Part shown: positions 32,552-45,546 of the stretch, one piece after another
Layout: every line of letters begins with the position of its first letter
Numbering within the stretch: position 1 is the stretch's first letter
DNA from: Adenanthera pavonina
Lineage: Eukaryota > Streptophyta > Magnoliopsida > Fabales > Fabaceae
Assembly (NCBI GenBank): GCA_026686845.1
Contig: JAIVEN010000023.1
Span: forward strand, 13,844,001 to 13,908,000
Reading direction: 5' to 3'
Length of the DNA: 64,000 nt
Translations under genes and position numbers: made by a program
The notes under the pieces: model-generated
Database searches by the model: none
The model's input: only the letters and a program-made list of their open reading frames with translations
Told to the model about the DNA's origin: nothing

Positions 32552-34400
32552 TGGCGGAGATTGAGAGAGACAAAGCAGAATCAGGCGCCAGAGTTGGCGG
32601 AATTTGGAGCCATTTACTCCTTTGTGGTCTTTTTATTAAATCAATTTCGGATATATCAAAAAGTTATTAGTTACTACACTCATCTGCAATTCTCCTGTTG
32701 AGAAGTCAACAACAACACCTCCACCATCTGGCCACTGATCTCCACCTACCCACCGGTTTCCTCCCAATGTTAGACTAATTTTAGTTCAAGATATGCTCAA
32801 AAGAAATTCTAGTTTTAGATTAATAGTACTTTTTATGGATACTTTTGATTTATTCCAAATTAATAATATTTTCACATCAGATGTATTTTAAAAATAATAG
32901 AAAGTAAAATATATCCACCTCCAATATTTTCACTTAAAGATCACTTACTAATTTTACAAACATATCCACACAGTACATTTTATGGAGAATTTTTTAGAGG
33001 GTACTTCAGTCATTGCATGCTCTCTATTCCTAGTACCCGTTTCACTTTGGATGGAATGTGTATTGTTGAAGCTCCAGTAATCATCATTCTTGATGGAATG
33101 GATTAATTTTATAAAGAATGAATCAAACGCACTCATGGATTAGAATCATAGCTATTCCATTTCATACAGTGTTTATTATCTCCAACGAAATGTAACATTA
33201 AGATCTTGGTGTGGATAGTATAATTATTTTTTTAATTATTATAAAACGTGAACAGCCATCACAATTCTAATGAAAATTGAAAAATGAAGTAAAGCTTATT
33301 AACAAGTGTGATTTAAATAATCAATTTTTTTTAACATTATCCGCGGACTACCCATTTGATGGGACAGACGAGTGGAAGTGCTATTCATTTAGAATGAACG
33401 GTGTGGGTTTTTTTTATATTTTTTTTTACACATACACACCCAATCGCCCATATATATATATATATATTGATGACAACATCACCCACTCCTTTGAAAAGAA
33501 TAATTTGCATGTATAAAACCATTTGATAGATATGAATTTGATTAAATATGTGGTAAAAAAAGAATATGATTAAATAAAGAAAATTTAAGGAGTAAATATT
33601 CATGACTCTCCTATACGTTGGCAAAAAGATGTGTCTAACAAAGAAAAGAGTAGGTAGAATCATAGCGAAATTTAAATATATCAAGTATTAACAAATCAAA
33701 ATGGCCAGCTATTAAAAAAAATCTAGAAATTGGTCTCATGCATTGTACCATTCACAAAGTTTAAAGAGAGTGATATTATTTGACTCAAGTCAAATTAATG
33801 TGATTTTTTTATAAATTTGTTGAACTTCAAGAAATTTAAGTGATAACTCTATGATATTTGCATTGTAAATGTCACATATTATAACTTGTTCATATAAATT
33901 AAATCAGGATTGAAAAGAAGATATCCTCAAATCAAGTAATAATAATCTTAAAAGTCCTATGTAATTTTTAAAAAAATTAAGTGATAATCTATATCTATAT
34001 CAATTTCTTTATATTTATAAAATAAATATATGTATAGGAAATAAGCTATAACTCGTACAAGTATGATTTTCACAATTTAATCAAGTTATCAATATAAATT
34101 ATTGAAAAAGTCACATAATTCAAAAATTACGAATAATGAGGCTTATTTCTCATATTCAATATAATACAAGAAAAAGGCATACTTAGTATATAATTAAATA
34201 TATAGAAAGTTATACTACTCGCAAATGTGAAACTCATTTCTCACTATTAATGTACCAAAAAAATGTTTCTAATTTACATAAATATTAACTAGCCCGAAGC
34301 TTGATTTATCATTTTATTAAATTGTACCCTAAAGACATGAACATGGAAAGTAGAAATTAAAGTAATTTTTCTCCTGAGAAGATAGTATATTATCCAGTAT
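32552..34400. other. ADK upstream flank and AT-rich intergenic DNA
   Basis: The first few hundred bases would contain the ADK promoter. A short AT run lies at about 33450-33468. No gene or clear transposon end was found. Confidence 0.4.
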
Positions 34401-35934
34401 TGTCATACGATATATATTGTTAGGACATATGGTTTGGATGATGATGTTCTATATACCACGTAGTATGTCAATCCACTAAATAGCACATGAGGCCTTTTGT
34501 TTAGATAGTGCAGCTTATGTTATTCCAGTCATTAAATAGTCATCCTATGGTCAGGAGACTCAAATGACTGTGAATTGGGGTGCACTTTCTCTAAATAGCC
34601 ACAAATTTAGATGGTTCAAGGGAAAGAGAGAAATGATCCAACCTTTGATGCAGTGGTTTTTGATCGGGTCATGACTATTGGGATGAGAGTTGAGTGGTGA
34701 TCCCAGAATCAGCCGTCTCAGGTAGTTGGAAGGGGGCTACTGGTTAAGATTACCTTATCATAATAACTAGCTCATAGTTCTAGTCGTGTATTGATGGGAT
34801 CTATGTTTGCATATCATGCATTTGGCATTCATAGTGAGTTTGCATCTAAATACTATTATAGAAGTATGTCTATATGTTTATTTTGTTTGAATGTGAAAAT
34901 CCCTAGTTACTAGAACATATATTTCACCCCGTGGCTCACAATCCAAGGTGAAGGATCCAACTCTAACAAGAAAATGACCAAGAAAGGTTTGGGAAAAGAG
35001 GACTGAGAGTATTTGTGGGTGTTGGAGATTACCTGCCATTGTTGCTATTCTATTAAGTAAAGTGTCATTTGTATTGTTTGTGTAATAGTATGTGTATCAT
35101 GGTGCATTTATGTGTTCGGGGGCAGAACTGATGTGTAATCTCTCCTATACTTTCTCATGTTTCATGAATGGCCTTTCGTGTGCTCTAGGGCCTATGGGTA
35201 TATTAGTAGTACAATAAATGATAATTATGTTCTATATAAGATTTGTGATGTCCCAAGTGTCATTGTCTTGTTGTTTTGGGCCATGGATCCATGGTCCTAA
35301 ATCTCTTCTTATGTGATTGGTTGAGATTATGAATCCGGTTGAGTTTATAGGTCTTAGTTGCCTAAATTAGGTATTTAACCCCTCAGCTTTGTTTGGGGTT
35401 TAAAGGGGTCAAAACTCGGAAGAGTGATTTCTCCATAATGAAACCTACTTGGTCATGGTTCTTAGGTCTTGTGTGACTTGTGGGTAGAGTCATTGGCGGC
35501 CAATTGTCCATTAGCAGTAATTGGAGGAGTTTGATTCTTAGTTATGGTCAAAAGTGACCAATTTTGTTTCAGGTATCCAATTTTTTTATACGGAGGTGTT
35601 TTGAGACGTGGTTGGTGTCTATGGTTAAAGTATGAGTAAAGTGACTTGTGGATTTTGGAATCGAGTTAATCGGAAGTTGGAGTGAGAAGTTGTGTGTGTC
35701 GAAAGTTTGCTCGTTGTATCAGCAAATTGCTTATGCTTCTGCTGTTATTGGCGTCGCAACACCATAATCGTGGCCGCGACAACATGCATTACTTTTCCTT
35801 TCTCGTTTTGTTCCAAAAGTACTTCACATGGCGGTGCCAGATAGTGAGGCAGCAGCCATCCCTCTGCTTTGTCTTCTGTTCCCTGTTTTCTTGCCTTTAT
35901 GTATGTGTTTGAGGTTATAAAGTTTAGGATGTTA
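34401..35934. other. Unassigned, possibly retroelement-derived sequence
   Basis: Less AT-rich than its surroundings and free of long frames. It directly abuts the Copia fragment, and contains a TGATGTCCCAAGTG segment near 35246 that resembles long-LTR termini, but no pair of ends or target duplication could be found. Confidence 0.25.
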
Positions 35935-37716
35935 TATTGAAATTAGTGGTCAAAATAATCAAGAGTGTATTCTTTGGCATCTTAGATTAGGTCATGCTCC
36001 TTCAAATGTTCTTACGCATTTAAAAATTGCAACAAGTATTGATGATAAGGAGTATGAAACTTGTTTGAAGTCCAAGCAGACCTTATTGCAATTTACTTCT
36101 AGTAGTAATAAAACAGAGTGTTGTTTTGAATTGATTCATATGGATATATAGGGACCTTATAAGAAATCTACACATCAAGGATATAGATATTTCTTAACAA
36201 TTGTTGATGATTTCTCTAGAGGTACTTAGGTATTTAGGATGATTAATAAGTTTGAAATTGTAAATTACATTAAGTCATTATTTGCTTATGTTATCAATCA
36301 GTTTTCAAGTAAAATAAAAAGAGTAAGAAGTAATGATGGAACTGAATTTGATAATAATGAAGTAAAGATTTTTTTTGAATGATAAAGGTGTTATTCATGA
36401 AACTTTTTGTCCTTATACACCCCAACAACAAGGGGTGGTTGAAAGAAAGCATAGACACTTGATGCAAGTGGCAATGAGTTTAATTTTTCAGTCTGGGATG
36501 CCATTGAAATTCTGGGGGGAAAGCATAAAAGCTGTAGCTTATTTGATTAATAGACCATATAAAATTCTTGGTTACAAAACGTCATTTGAATTGATTCATA
36601 ATAAAGTTCCTGAAATTAATTACCTCAAAATATTTGGTTGTCTTGCATTTGCTACTAGTTTACATAACAATGTTAAGTTTGAGTTGAGATTTGATCCTGT
36701 GCTTTTATGGGTTACCCAACAACACAATCTATAATTGTTAGTAGGCATGTCAGATTTGTGGAGAATAAGTTTCCATCTAAGGATGCAATAAGTGAAGAAA
36801 AGGGAGGAGAAAATAATCTGTCAAATGAGCCTTTTATGTATGATTATGATACTCCACCTTTTATTACTAGACGTGGTATAAGTTTAAGGGCCAAATCAAA
36901 TGCACAAAATGATGAAGAGAAGTCTCAAAGTGAGGGGGAGGAGCCAAGAGGCGAGGAGGTGCAGAATATAAGACCATAAAGGAGCATACGTCCTCCTGCA
37001 TGGTTGCAAGATTATGATTGCAACATGGTTCTTTCAACTGAATTCATAAACTCTGGTTTGATTAGACATCCCATGAGTAATTATATGCAGTATAATAATG
37101 TTTCATTTTTTGATAGAGATTTTATTTTGAGTCTGGATGCTAATACTAAACCTGTTACATCTGAAGAGGCTCCTAGTGGTCATAGGTGAGTTAAGGCTAT
37201 GAAAGAAGAATTAGATGCTTTAGAAAACAATGATACTTGGGAAATTGTTGATTTGCCTACTAATAAAAGACCTGTAGGTTGTAAATGGGTATTTAGAATT
37301 AAATATAGGGTAGATGGTACTATAGCAAGATACAAAGCAAGATTAATAGCAAAAGGATATAATAACAAGGAAGAGATAAATTATTATGACACTTTTTCTC
37401 CTGTTGTAAAAATGGTGACTGTAAGACTGGTTCTATCCTTGGGCAGCATGTCCTACAACCAAAAGATCTGTTACAGGATATTTGGTCAAGTGGGAAAATT
37501 TGATGCTACGAAGGAAATCAAAGAAGCAAAGTATTGTTTCAAGGTCTTCAGCTGAAGCAAAATATAGGGCCTTGGGAGTAGTTGTTGCTAAGATAATTTG
37601 GCTAAGAGAACTGTTAAAAGAGTTATGTATTGGAGAACAAGAGCTAGCATTAGTCCATTGTGACAGTAAGGCAGCAAATCATATAGCCAACAATCTTGTG
37701 TTTCATGAAGAACAAA

Positions 37717-37907
37717 TGCTAGGTTTGGTACACATGAAAGAGGTCTCATGAAAGGAAGAATGAGAGAGAAATTTCTATGAAATTTGTTTGGTACACATTA
37801 TTCAAATTTTCTATAAATATAAAATAGTCCTTTTATGAAATTCTTCTCTCATTTTCCTTCTTCCTTTCCATTTCCCTCAAAATAACTTCTTCCTACCAAA
37901 CATAGCA
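37717..37907. mobile_element. Small MITE inside the Copia RNase H region
   Basis: Ends TGCTAGGTTTGGTA and TACCAAACATAGCA are near-perfect inverted repeats. Removing the 191 bases rejoins HEEQ to KHME, the normal Copia order around TKHIE. The flank is only A residues, so the duplication length cannot be read. Confidence 0.7.
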
Positions 37908-38094
37908 AAAACACATGGAAATAAACTGTCACTTTGTTATAGAAAAGCTTCAGATGAATCTGATTAAGCTTGTGCATATGAGAACAAGTGAATAGCAGGC
38001 TGACATCTTGACGAAAGCACTTGGAAGGAAGAATCATGAGAAGAATCTATGGAAGTTAGGAACCTATAACTCATTGAGTCCTAACTTGAGGGGT

Positions 38095-38255
38095 TAGAAA
38101 CGTTATTTCTTTTATATTGTTTGTGGGCCTAGGCTTATGTCTCTAGGCTATTGCTTTCTTGATTCATTGTAACGAATAAATTATGGGCTGTATATAAAGT
38201 CTGGGCCAAACCTTTTTGTATTCATTCATTCAGAAATAACAAAGAGCATTATTCA
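38095..38255 (+). repeat. Probable Copia 3' LTR
   Basis: It follows the purine tract CTTGAGGGG. It contains a TGTATATAAAG TATA-like box near 38190 and ends near ATTCA. No 5' copy is available for comparison, so both ends are approximate. Confidence 0.4.
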
Positions 38256-39631
38256 GGAAAGCTCCGATCCAACAAATTCCAACAACATCAGGAACAAGTA
38301 AATGCCTCAAAACCAGCTGGAGGGCCAGTGCTTATAGTAATCCCAGCTGCATTAAGAAAACTTGTCTCCATCAGCGATTAATCTGCACCTACCAGACTAC
38401 CTGTCATTACCAACAAGGCAACAAAACGAAAATTGCACTACAAAGGGCCATAACATCAGTTACATCTTACCCCTCATAAGCAAGCCTTTGGACCAGAACT
38501 TGGAAATTCCTGTCTCTGCTCGTAATTTGGCTGAGTCCATAAACTTATTCCACTGCTAAATCGCACGGGAGGAACTCCCAACTCTTGCACAGAGATGGCA
38601 ACACGCCTCCTCCCCAATCCATTTATTGCATACATTTCCTTCTAGTGTCAAGACGATTGTGCCTCGTTTGCCAATTCAGCTTCCAACTCGAGGCCTCAAA
38701 AATATTCAGAAAAATCTGGGTCAGATTTCAATTCGTTCTTTAGGATTATCGCTACTGGCCAAGAATATTTACATGTCTAGGAAAACAAGATAATGAGTTT
38801 TTTTTTAAATGAATAAAGAAAATGTCAAGATTCACTCGAGATTGTTGAGATGAAGGTTGAGAGTTGTGCACAAGGATAGCTATATTGCCAAACTCTTGAA
38901 GAAACTATAAGTGTGTGTGTGTGTGTGTATATACACACTTATTCCTAGGTAGCTGCTGCATGCACCAGATTGCTGACACGACCGATCACAGACTAGAACA
39001 ATCATATACGAGGGCCCTCCCATATTTCGCCTCACACATGGCCCCTCAAACTATGAAGGTTGTTAATCCTTCAACCCTTCCAGAAATCAAAGCACATACA
39101 CACAGACCATTCCAGCTTGCTACAGTCCCACGATTTAGCTGTCGGCAATTTCCACTTGGCTATTCCAAAGCAATATCAGTAATGCTAGGTGAAAAAGGTT
39201 ATCATCCCATATTATCTTCTAATGGGTGGTAAGATATTTAAGTTAAAACGATTCTATAAGAAAATCTTAATTTGCAGTGATAAATGAGATATAGCATCGT
39301 ATGGTGCTTTTATTTAGCTACATTATTGACAAAGAATAACAATTAAAAATAGCCAAGGGTTCTCCATCCATCTGGTTACATATTAAGAGTAAAGACCCCA
39401 TCGCCCTCATCAATGCCATGCAAATGCATTGGCCAGTGAATAATTCAAGCCACGTCTACCCATTCCTTGTCTTTTGAGGTAAGGTGACATAAGCAGATGA
39501 GTTGTTCATTAAGTGGATGTAATCCTACACTCCTTGACAGAAACAGAAAACTTGTAAATAAATTATAACTTGGCTGAAAAAAGGATCACATGGAGTTTTC
39601 TTTTTTTTTTCCGCTGACACTAAAACATAGT
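38256..39631. other. Intergenic DNA downstream of the IDH gene
   Basis: No gene. A GT/AT dinucleotide run lies at about 38910-38935. The end nearest 39631 should be the 3' untranslated region of the minus-strand dehydrogenase gene. Confidence 0.4.
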
Positions 39632-42600
39632 CTAAAGATGATCACAAATTGCTTTTGTAAATTCAGTTGTTGTAGAACTGCCACCAAGGTCAGCAGTTCG
39701 GTACTTTCCTTCGGCAATTGTGTTGAGTATGGCATTTTGAATCTGCTCCGCTTTGTCATGGAGCTCAAGATGGCGCAACATTGTGACAGCACTCAGCAGC
39801 AAGGCTGTTGGGTTTGCCAAGTTCTATATAAATCCAAAGGAGATAGGAATAAGCAACATGACATCTTGAAAAGAGCATGTATAACATTATGACCCAGATT
39901 ATGTTTTAGGGGTAAATAAACTGACAACTAAATAACAACTACAAAATCATACAATCTATTTCGGTTTTTATTATCTAGCCTCAGTCTGCCAACCAATGTA
40001 CACAAGAACTTGAAAGGGGATCACGTTCAATTAACGGAAAATTTCAATAAAAATGTTAAAATATATTGAGCACATAAAGTAATTACTGCACCAGAATTTT
40101 TCATTGGTTGCACGGCAAGAATGCTAGCAGACAATTGGAGCACATGGATCACAGACATTTCAAAAGACCTCATTTGCAAAAAACTGCCACCAAATTTGAC
40201 TTCCTAGTTGCAAAAGGCGTGTCCAATACTCCTACACCCTAAGTCTCCAGTATACAACTAATACCCATGATATTGACAGAACTTTAACTCTTCCTTTTCA
40301 ACTTTCATACACTAGTCACATTCCATATTACAGGAGCATCTTATACTTTTCATTATTTTTGTGAATTGCCGCATTCTATAGAACTTTACGGGCATATAGT
40401 ATATCTAAAACATGTATAACTAAACTTGTGTATAGATGTTAGACCTCAGATTGGAAAAGGGGAAATGTTCATTTTCAGCAACCAAAATAATTGAATTAAA
40501 AAAAAAAAAAAACTATAACTTCACCCTCAATCTGGATGGCAGCAAAAAGTTGTGCACTTGGGCTATTAATTCCTCCAATTACATCACAAATCAAACATGA
40601 GTAGAAAACAAGCACCCCAAAAAATGCAAATTCCACAATAACAAGGTGAAAAGAGGGAGAATGGATGAAGATAAGGGAGTACTCCGAACAGCTCACCTTT
40701 CCAGCAATATCAGGTGCTGAACCATGTACAGCCTCAGCTAGTGCAATACCACCCTCACCAATGTTGCAGCTGCAAACAATAGAAAATTGTGTCAGAAGGT
40801 ATCCATAACATGCTACATTTTTTTACTCAAAAAAAAGATAAATAAATAAAAGTACCTTGGTGTCAAGCCCAATCCCCCAACCAAACCAGCACAAAGATCA
40901 CTGATAATATCACCATAGAGGTTAGGCATTACTAATACATCAAAGAAGGCTGGATTCTTCACAAGCTGTAAAGGGGCAAGAACATGCGTCATTCCTTTTC
41001 TGACCCAGAAAACAATTTTCAAATGCAATTGTATCACACATCCAATTTGCAAATATTCATATAGCGAGACACCATACCATCATACAGCAATTGTCAATGA
41101 CAACTTCCTCATAAGTTATCTCAGGATACTTCTCAGCAACCTCACGGCAACACTGAAAACAATTCAAGATACAAGTTAATAGAAGGATTCATGAATAAAA
41201 ATCAAAGCAAATGATTATATATGCATTTCCATGTATCTGTGAACCTTGAGGAAAAGTCCGTCAGTCTTTTGCATAATGTTGGCTTTGTGTATTGCAGACA
41301 CCCTCTGTCTTCCATGTGTCTTGGCATAATGAAAAGCATACTCAGCCACTCTTAAACTTGCTTGACGTGTAATAATTTTGAGACTTTCTACTACGCCTCT
41401 CACAACCTGAGACCAGAAGATGGGAGTTGATAAGAGTTAGTACCAACCATACATTCAATGATAAATTGTAACATCAATTGCCTAGAAACTTACCTGATGT
41501 TCAAGTCCACTGTACTCCCCTTCTGTATTTTCACGGATAGTGATAAGGTCTACATTATCATAACGGGTTTTGTAGCCAGGAAGGCTGTAACAAGGTCGAA
41601 CATTGGCATACAAATTAAGTTCTTTCCTAAGAGTAAGGTTTAATGAACGATGACCTTTTCCAATTGGGGTAGCCATTGGTCCTTTCAAGCCAACCCTGTT
41701 TCGCCTAACTGATTCTAAGCTTTCCCATGTTAAAAAGCTTTGTGTTCTAGGGTCAATCGTATCCCCAACATAGTGCTCTTCCCATTCTACAGGCACTTCT
41801 GCTGCACTTAACACCTGGTTATTGCAAACAGATATTGAAAGAACATCACATTGAATTCACTAAAGAATCAGGTTTTATTAATATACATAAGCATGAATAT
41901 ACAGAGCACGAGAGACTAGGAAGACTAAACCACAGCTTTTATCAATCAATCTCAGCAGCAACCAAATAAATCACAGAATTGTCAATCAAATATAGCAACG
42001 ACCAAAAGAAAATGACCAGAGCACAAAAAAAATTCCACAATCCATATACAAGCCTTCATTAGCACCCTTTGAAAGTCTAAAGCCTTGATCATGGGACACA
42101 AAAGCCCTTCTTACTACCTCAATCCATATTTTATCTTGGCACCAATGCCTTCACTGATCACTATTAATATTAAAATTAAGATATTCAAAGGATATGTACC
42201 TTAAAGATGGTATATGCAGGCCATGCTAAAAACAAGAGGTCACATTGAGAAACTATCTTTTGTATATTTACAAGCATAACATGAACTGATCCATCCATCT
42301 CCTATGAACTTATCCGTCCATCTTCTATTATCTTCAACTTGAAAGAAATTACATGAATCCCATTTTCAAAATGTTTAGGATGAACAAAGCAACAGTTTTA
42401 TGATATCTTCAAATTTCAAACTACTTACACTCACATAGTTACCTTGCGATCTAGGGGGCACCAAGAAAAATGATTTCCTGAAAAAGGTTTCCAGTATTTC
42501 CTAGTGCTCAGAAAAGAAAATAGTTACCTAAAAAAAAATTTACATTTTTTTGGTGCTGAAAAAACATTTTTCTGTGGTTGGTGTAATAGTCAACTGGAAA

Positions 42601-43409
42601 ATATTATCACATTCAATTCTTACAACCTACTCCAACAAGGAAAATTCCCTTTCAAATCAACACAAACTATAACAGCAAGAGCTTCGACAAAATACGTTTC
42701 CTTTTAAGATATTTTCTTTGGGAAATCTTCTCTGAGAATGCTTTCTAAGTTATCTTCAGCAGAAAATATTTTCCAACTCTCAAGCTCTTTTCCGTATAAC
42801 AAAGGGAGCATGTGTCAAATAATCACAAAACAGATGCCTCATTTAAACAGAATAGCATTCATTGGTGCAAAGTATACTCCTCAAAGAATTGTCTCGGATG
42901 CAAACTAAAACAGCCAACCAGAAATACAAAATTAAAACGTGAATAACTACAAATCCAAAAGTCCAAGATTAAAAAGAAATTTTAAAAAGATAGATCCGCC
43001 AGCATCAACGCAGAACTGACAATTACAGCAGATACTCACAAGTTTAACATTGAACTGATGAATTTGAGGTCAAATTAAACCCAGGGCATCCGTATAATTT
43101 GGAAATTAAGAAAAATATGAATCAGCAATGGAGCTCTCCATAATTAATTCCGATAATATAATCGAAACAAAACAATGAAGAACTATCAATCGAATGAGAG
43201 GTGAAGAGCATGGAATGGGAAGTAAGGAAGGGTGGAAGAGAAAGACAAACCTGTTTGACGGAGTCGGCGATCTCGGGACCAATACCGTCGCCAGGGAAAA
43301 GAGTGGCTCGGATCGGGGTAGAAACGGAAGAGAAAGCCCTAGGATTCGACAAGGAGAAAACCTGGCCGCCGTGCCTCCCAAGTGCTCGTCTAAGAAGTTG
43401 AGAAGCCAT
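39632..43409 (-). CDS. IDH: Mitochondrial NAD-dependent isocitrate dehydrogenase, catalytic-type subunit, 363 aa
   Basis: It converts isocitrate to 2-oxoglutarate with NAD+ in the TCA cycle, as part of a mitochondrial hetero-oligomer. Seven exons: 43409-43251, 41814-41494, 41406-41245, 41152-41078, 40965-40856, 40769-40697 and 39823-39632. Junctions are GT-AG, in phase, 364 codons with stop. The first ~33 residues, rich in Arg and Ser (MASQLLRRALGRHGG), look like a mitochondrial transit peptide. The core follows with ATLFPGDGIGPEIADS, then GPMATPIGKGHRSLNLTLRK, NLYANVRPC, DLITIRENTEGEYSG, IHKANIMQKTDG, NLYGDIISDLCAG and HGSAPDIAGK. Overall it is closest to what I recall of the Arabidopsis catalytic subunits (IDH5/6) rather than the regulatory ones. 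Intron 1 is long (1436 bases). The gene looks intact. Confidence 0.93.
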
Positions 43410-45546
43410 GGTTGACGACGCCCACTGATGGAGATGCCAAATCACTTGATCCTTCCCAAAAGTCGGAGCTTCCAAGTTCCAACGCGTGGGTGCGCAACGC
43501 CGGGCCAATCATAGGAGTCACTCACCACGCTTCTACTCGGATTCGTAAAATTTGTGACGTGGGGCTTTTTGGTGTGAATAAAAAAGTTGTTAAATCACAT
43601 TATGATAAAATTTAATAATATTATTACTAAGATATTCTGAATTAATTTTCTTTTAATTTTCTAGTCAAAAAATGTTTTTTAAATTTTTATAAAAACATTT
43701 TTGAATAATTTTTAATATTGATGGTCAAACAGTTAATATTTTATTAAGATTTTAAAGTGATAAATTTTTTAAAAAATTTAAATTTAGAGTAAGCTTTTTT
43801 TATGGAAAATAATACTTCTTTTGTTTCCTATGAGATATTTTTTAAGAATTAAAATTTTAAATATAAATTATTTTATGAAATATATATATCATTTAATATT
43901 TATTTTTTATTTTTATCTTTCTTAAATATTAAAAAGAGTTATAATAAAAAAAGATGAAGAGGGATACATTTAAGATGATTTATAATTTAATAAGATTAAT
44001 TTTAAAAAATTATAATAATTTTTTAAAATATTAAGATTTTTAATTAATTTTTTAGTTATACATCAGGTAAATAATAAGATAAATAAATATAATTTACTCC
44101 CTCCGGTCCTATATGTAGGATCTTTTGTCCTGATCCTAAATATAAGACCCTTTACAATATATGAGGTAGTATTTATTATACATTTTCAAAAAATACCCCT
44201 ATTTAATGTATTCAAAGAGAAAGAGAAATATATTAAATAAGGGTAGTTTTAGAAAAATGCTAAAATTTTTAAAGAAATCGAGATAATTAATTAGTTTTAA
44301 TTCTAATTTTTAATCCACGTGATTTGATTAAAATAATTTTATATTAAGGATAAGAGGGAGTATTAAATTTTGGAAATACATTACTTTTTTCTCTGAGAAC
44401 TCGTGTTATCAGGGATCCGAGTTCCATGATCATTCCTCCCAAGCGCATCCTTCCAAAGCCCTAATGCATGTTTAGAGATGTTCAGTTGGGCTCCTCCATA
44501 TAACTAGAAAATTAGCATAATTAACTTATTATATACTGTCAACTTTTATGTCCACTTAGCTGTTCCATCGTCCCTTCAACTTCAGTGGTCAATACTTATT
44601 TATAATAATATGTAAAATATCAATATGTCATGTTATACATGTTTAAATATGGGTTTCAATTATGTAAGGAAACTAGGGCAGTTTTTTTTTACAGTGTAAT
44701 TCTCGGATAGCTGTTAATCAAATTTTAATGGGTAATTGAAAGAAAATGACTAACCTAAAGCTTTATTTGGAATGGGGAGCAAATAGAGAGAGAGGGATAG
44801 TATAAAGGAAAATAATGATATATCTAAATAAGAAAATGTCTAAGTTTTTTTTTATTTTCTCCTCAAATTTTTTTTTCCTTGTTTTTGTTTATCCAAATGG
44901 AGAGTAACTCACTAACATTACCCAAATTCAAAGGACAAAAATTTATTTTGTAGCATTTCACCATCACATAATTTGCTCCTAATGTAATGGACTCTGGTAT
45001 ATGGATTGTTTGGGGTAAAAAATGGTATTATAATTGTCAAGATTCTCTTTCACTGCTAAGCTGTATGTCAGAAAAGAGGAGAGCATCTTTAAACGATAAG
45101 ATCACTTGGGCATCTTTCCATGATCCTAGATTTAACCGCACTTGAATTATTTGAAGAGGATATCCAACCTTAAAAATCCATATGTATCATCGCTGTGAAG
45201 AAAGTATTCACTTGACAAGCTGCGTAAGAGCAGTGAGATCGAACAAGTCAATTGGGTGGTGAAAACAGAAAGATTTAGCAGGAGTGTTGTTCAAAAGTAA
45301 CATCCTTATTTGCATGAAAGGTATGCATATATTCTATTAGCTCTCAAAGCGATGACAAACAAATTAAATTTCAATTACAACGTAAAATTACAATATCCTG
45401 GTGACATCAACCAAACTAAAACGACCACTTTAATTTGTAGGTTGATTAGCCTGTGGCTTTTACCATCAAACTAACAAACCAGCTGTTCATCACTGCACAA
45501 AGAAAAACATATAAAACGAAACCATCTCCCTAATCAAGCTGTGGAA
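43410..45546. other. Intergenic DNA between IDH and PAL
   Basis: It holds the IDH promoter at its left end and the PAL 3' region at its right end. Between them are AT-rich MITE-like sequences, one of them well defined at 44095-44362. No other gene was found. Confidence 0.45.
44095..44362. mobile_element. Stowaway-like MITE
   Basis: TA-CTCCCTCCGGTCCTATAT at the left and ATTAAGGATAAGAGGGAG-TA at the right form inverted ends with a TA duplication, as in Stowaway (Tc1/mariner) MITEs. It is 268 bases and non-coding. Confidence 0.65.

Larger units (their letters stand above)
35935..38255 (+). mobile_element. 5'-truncated, internally deleted Copia retrotransposon
   Basis: In order: GAG-pre-integrase (LWHLRLGHAPSNVL near 35975), integrase (YFLTIVDDFSR near 36190; RSNDGTEFDN; PYTPQQQGVVERKHRHL near 36415), the first part of reverse transcriptase (NDTWEIVDLP, GCKWVFRIKYRVDG, YKARLIAKGY; 37230-37440), then an abrupt jump to RNase H (SVTGYLVKW, SKKQSIVSRSSAEAKYRAL; 37455-37715) and the C-terminus (ADILTKALG near 38005). 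A purine tract and a likely 3' LTR follow. Several stops and frameshifts are present, and the 5' end with gag, protease and LTR is missing. Confidence 0.85.

Noticed and set aside
43412..43508. Upstream in-frame extension of the IDH start
   Set aside because: The extension adds 33 residues ahead of a normal mitochondrial transit peptide and is not like the family; MASQLLRR is the expected start.
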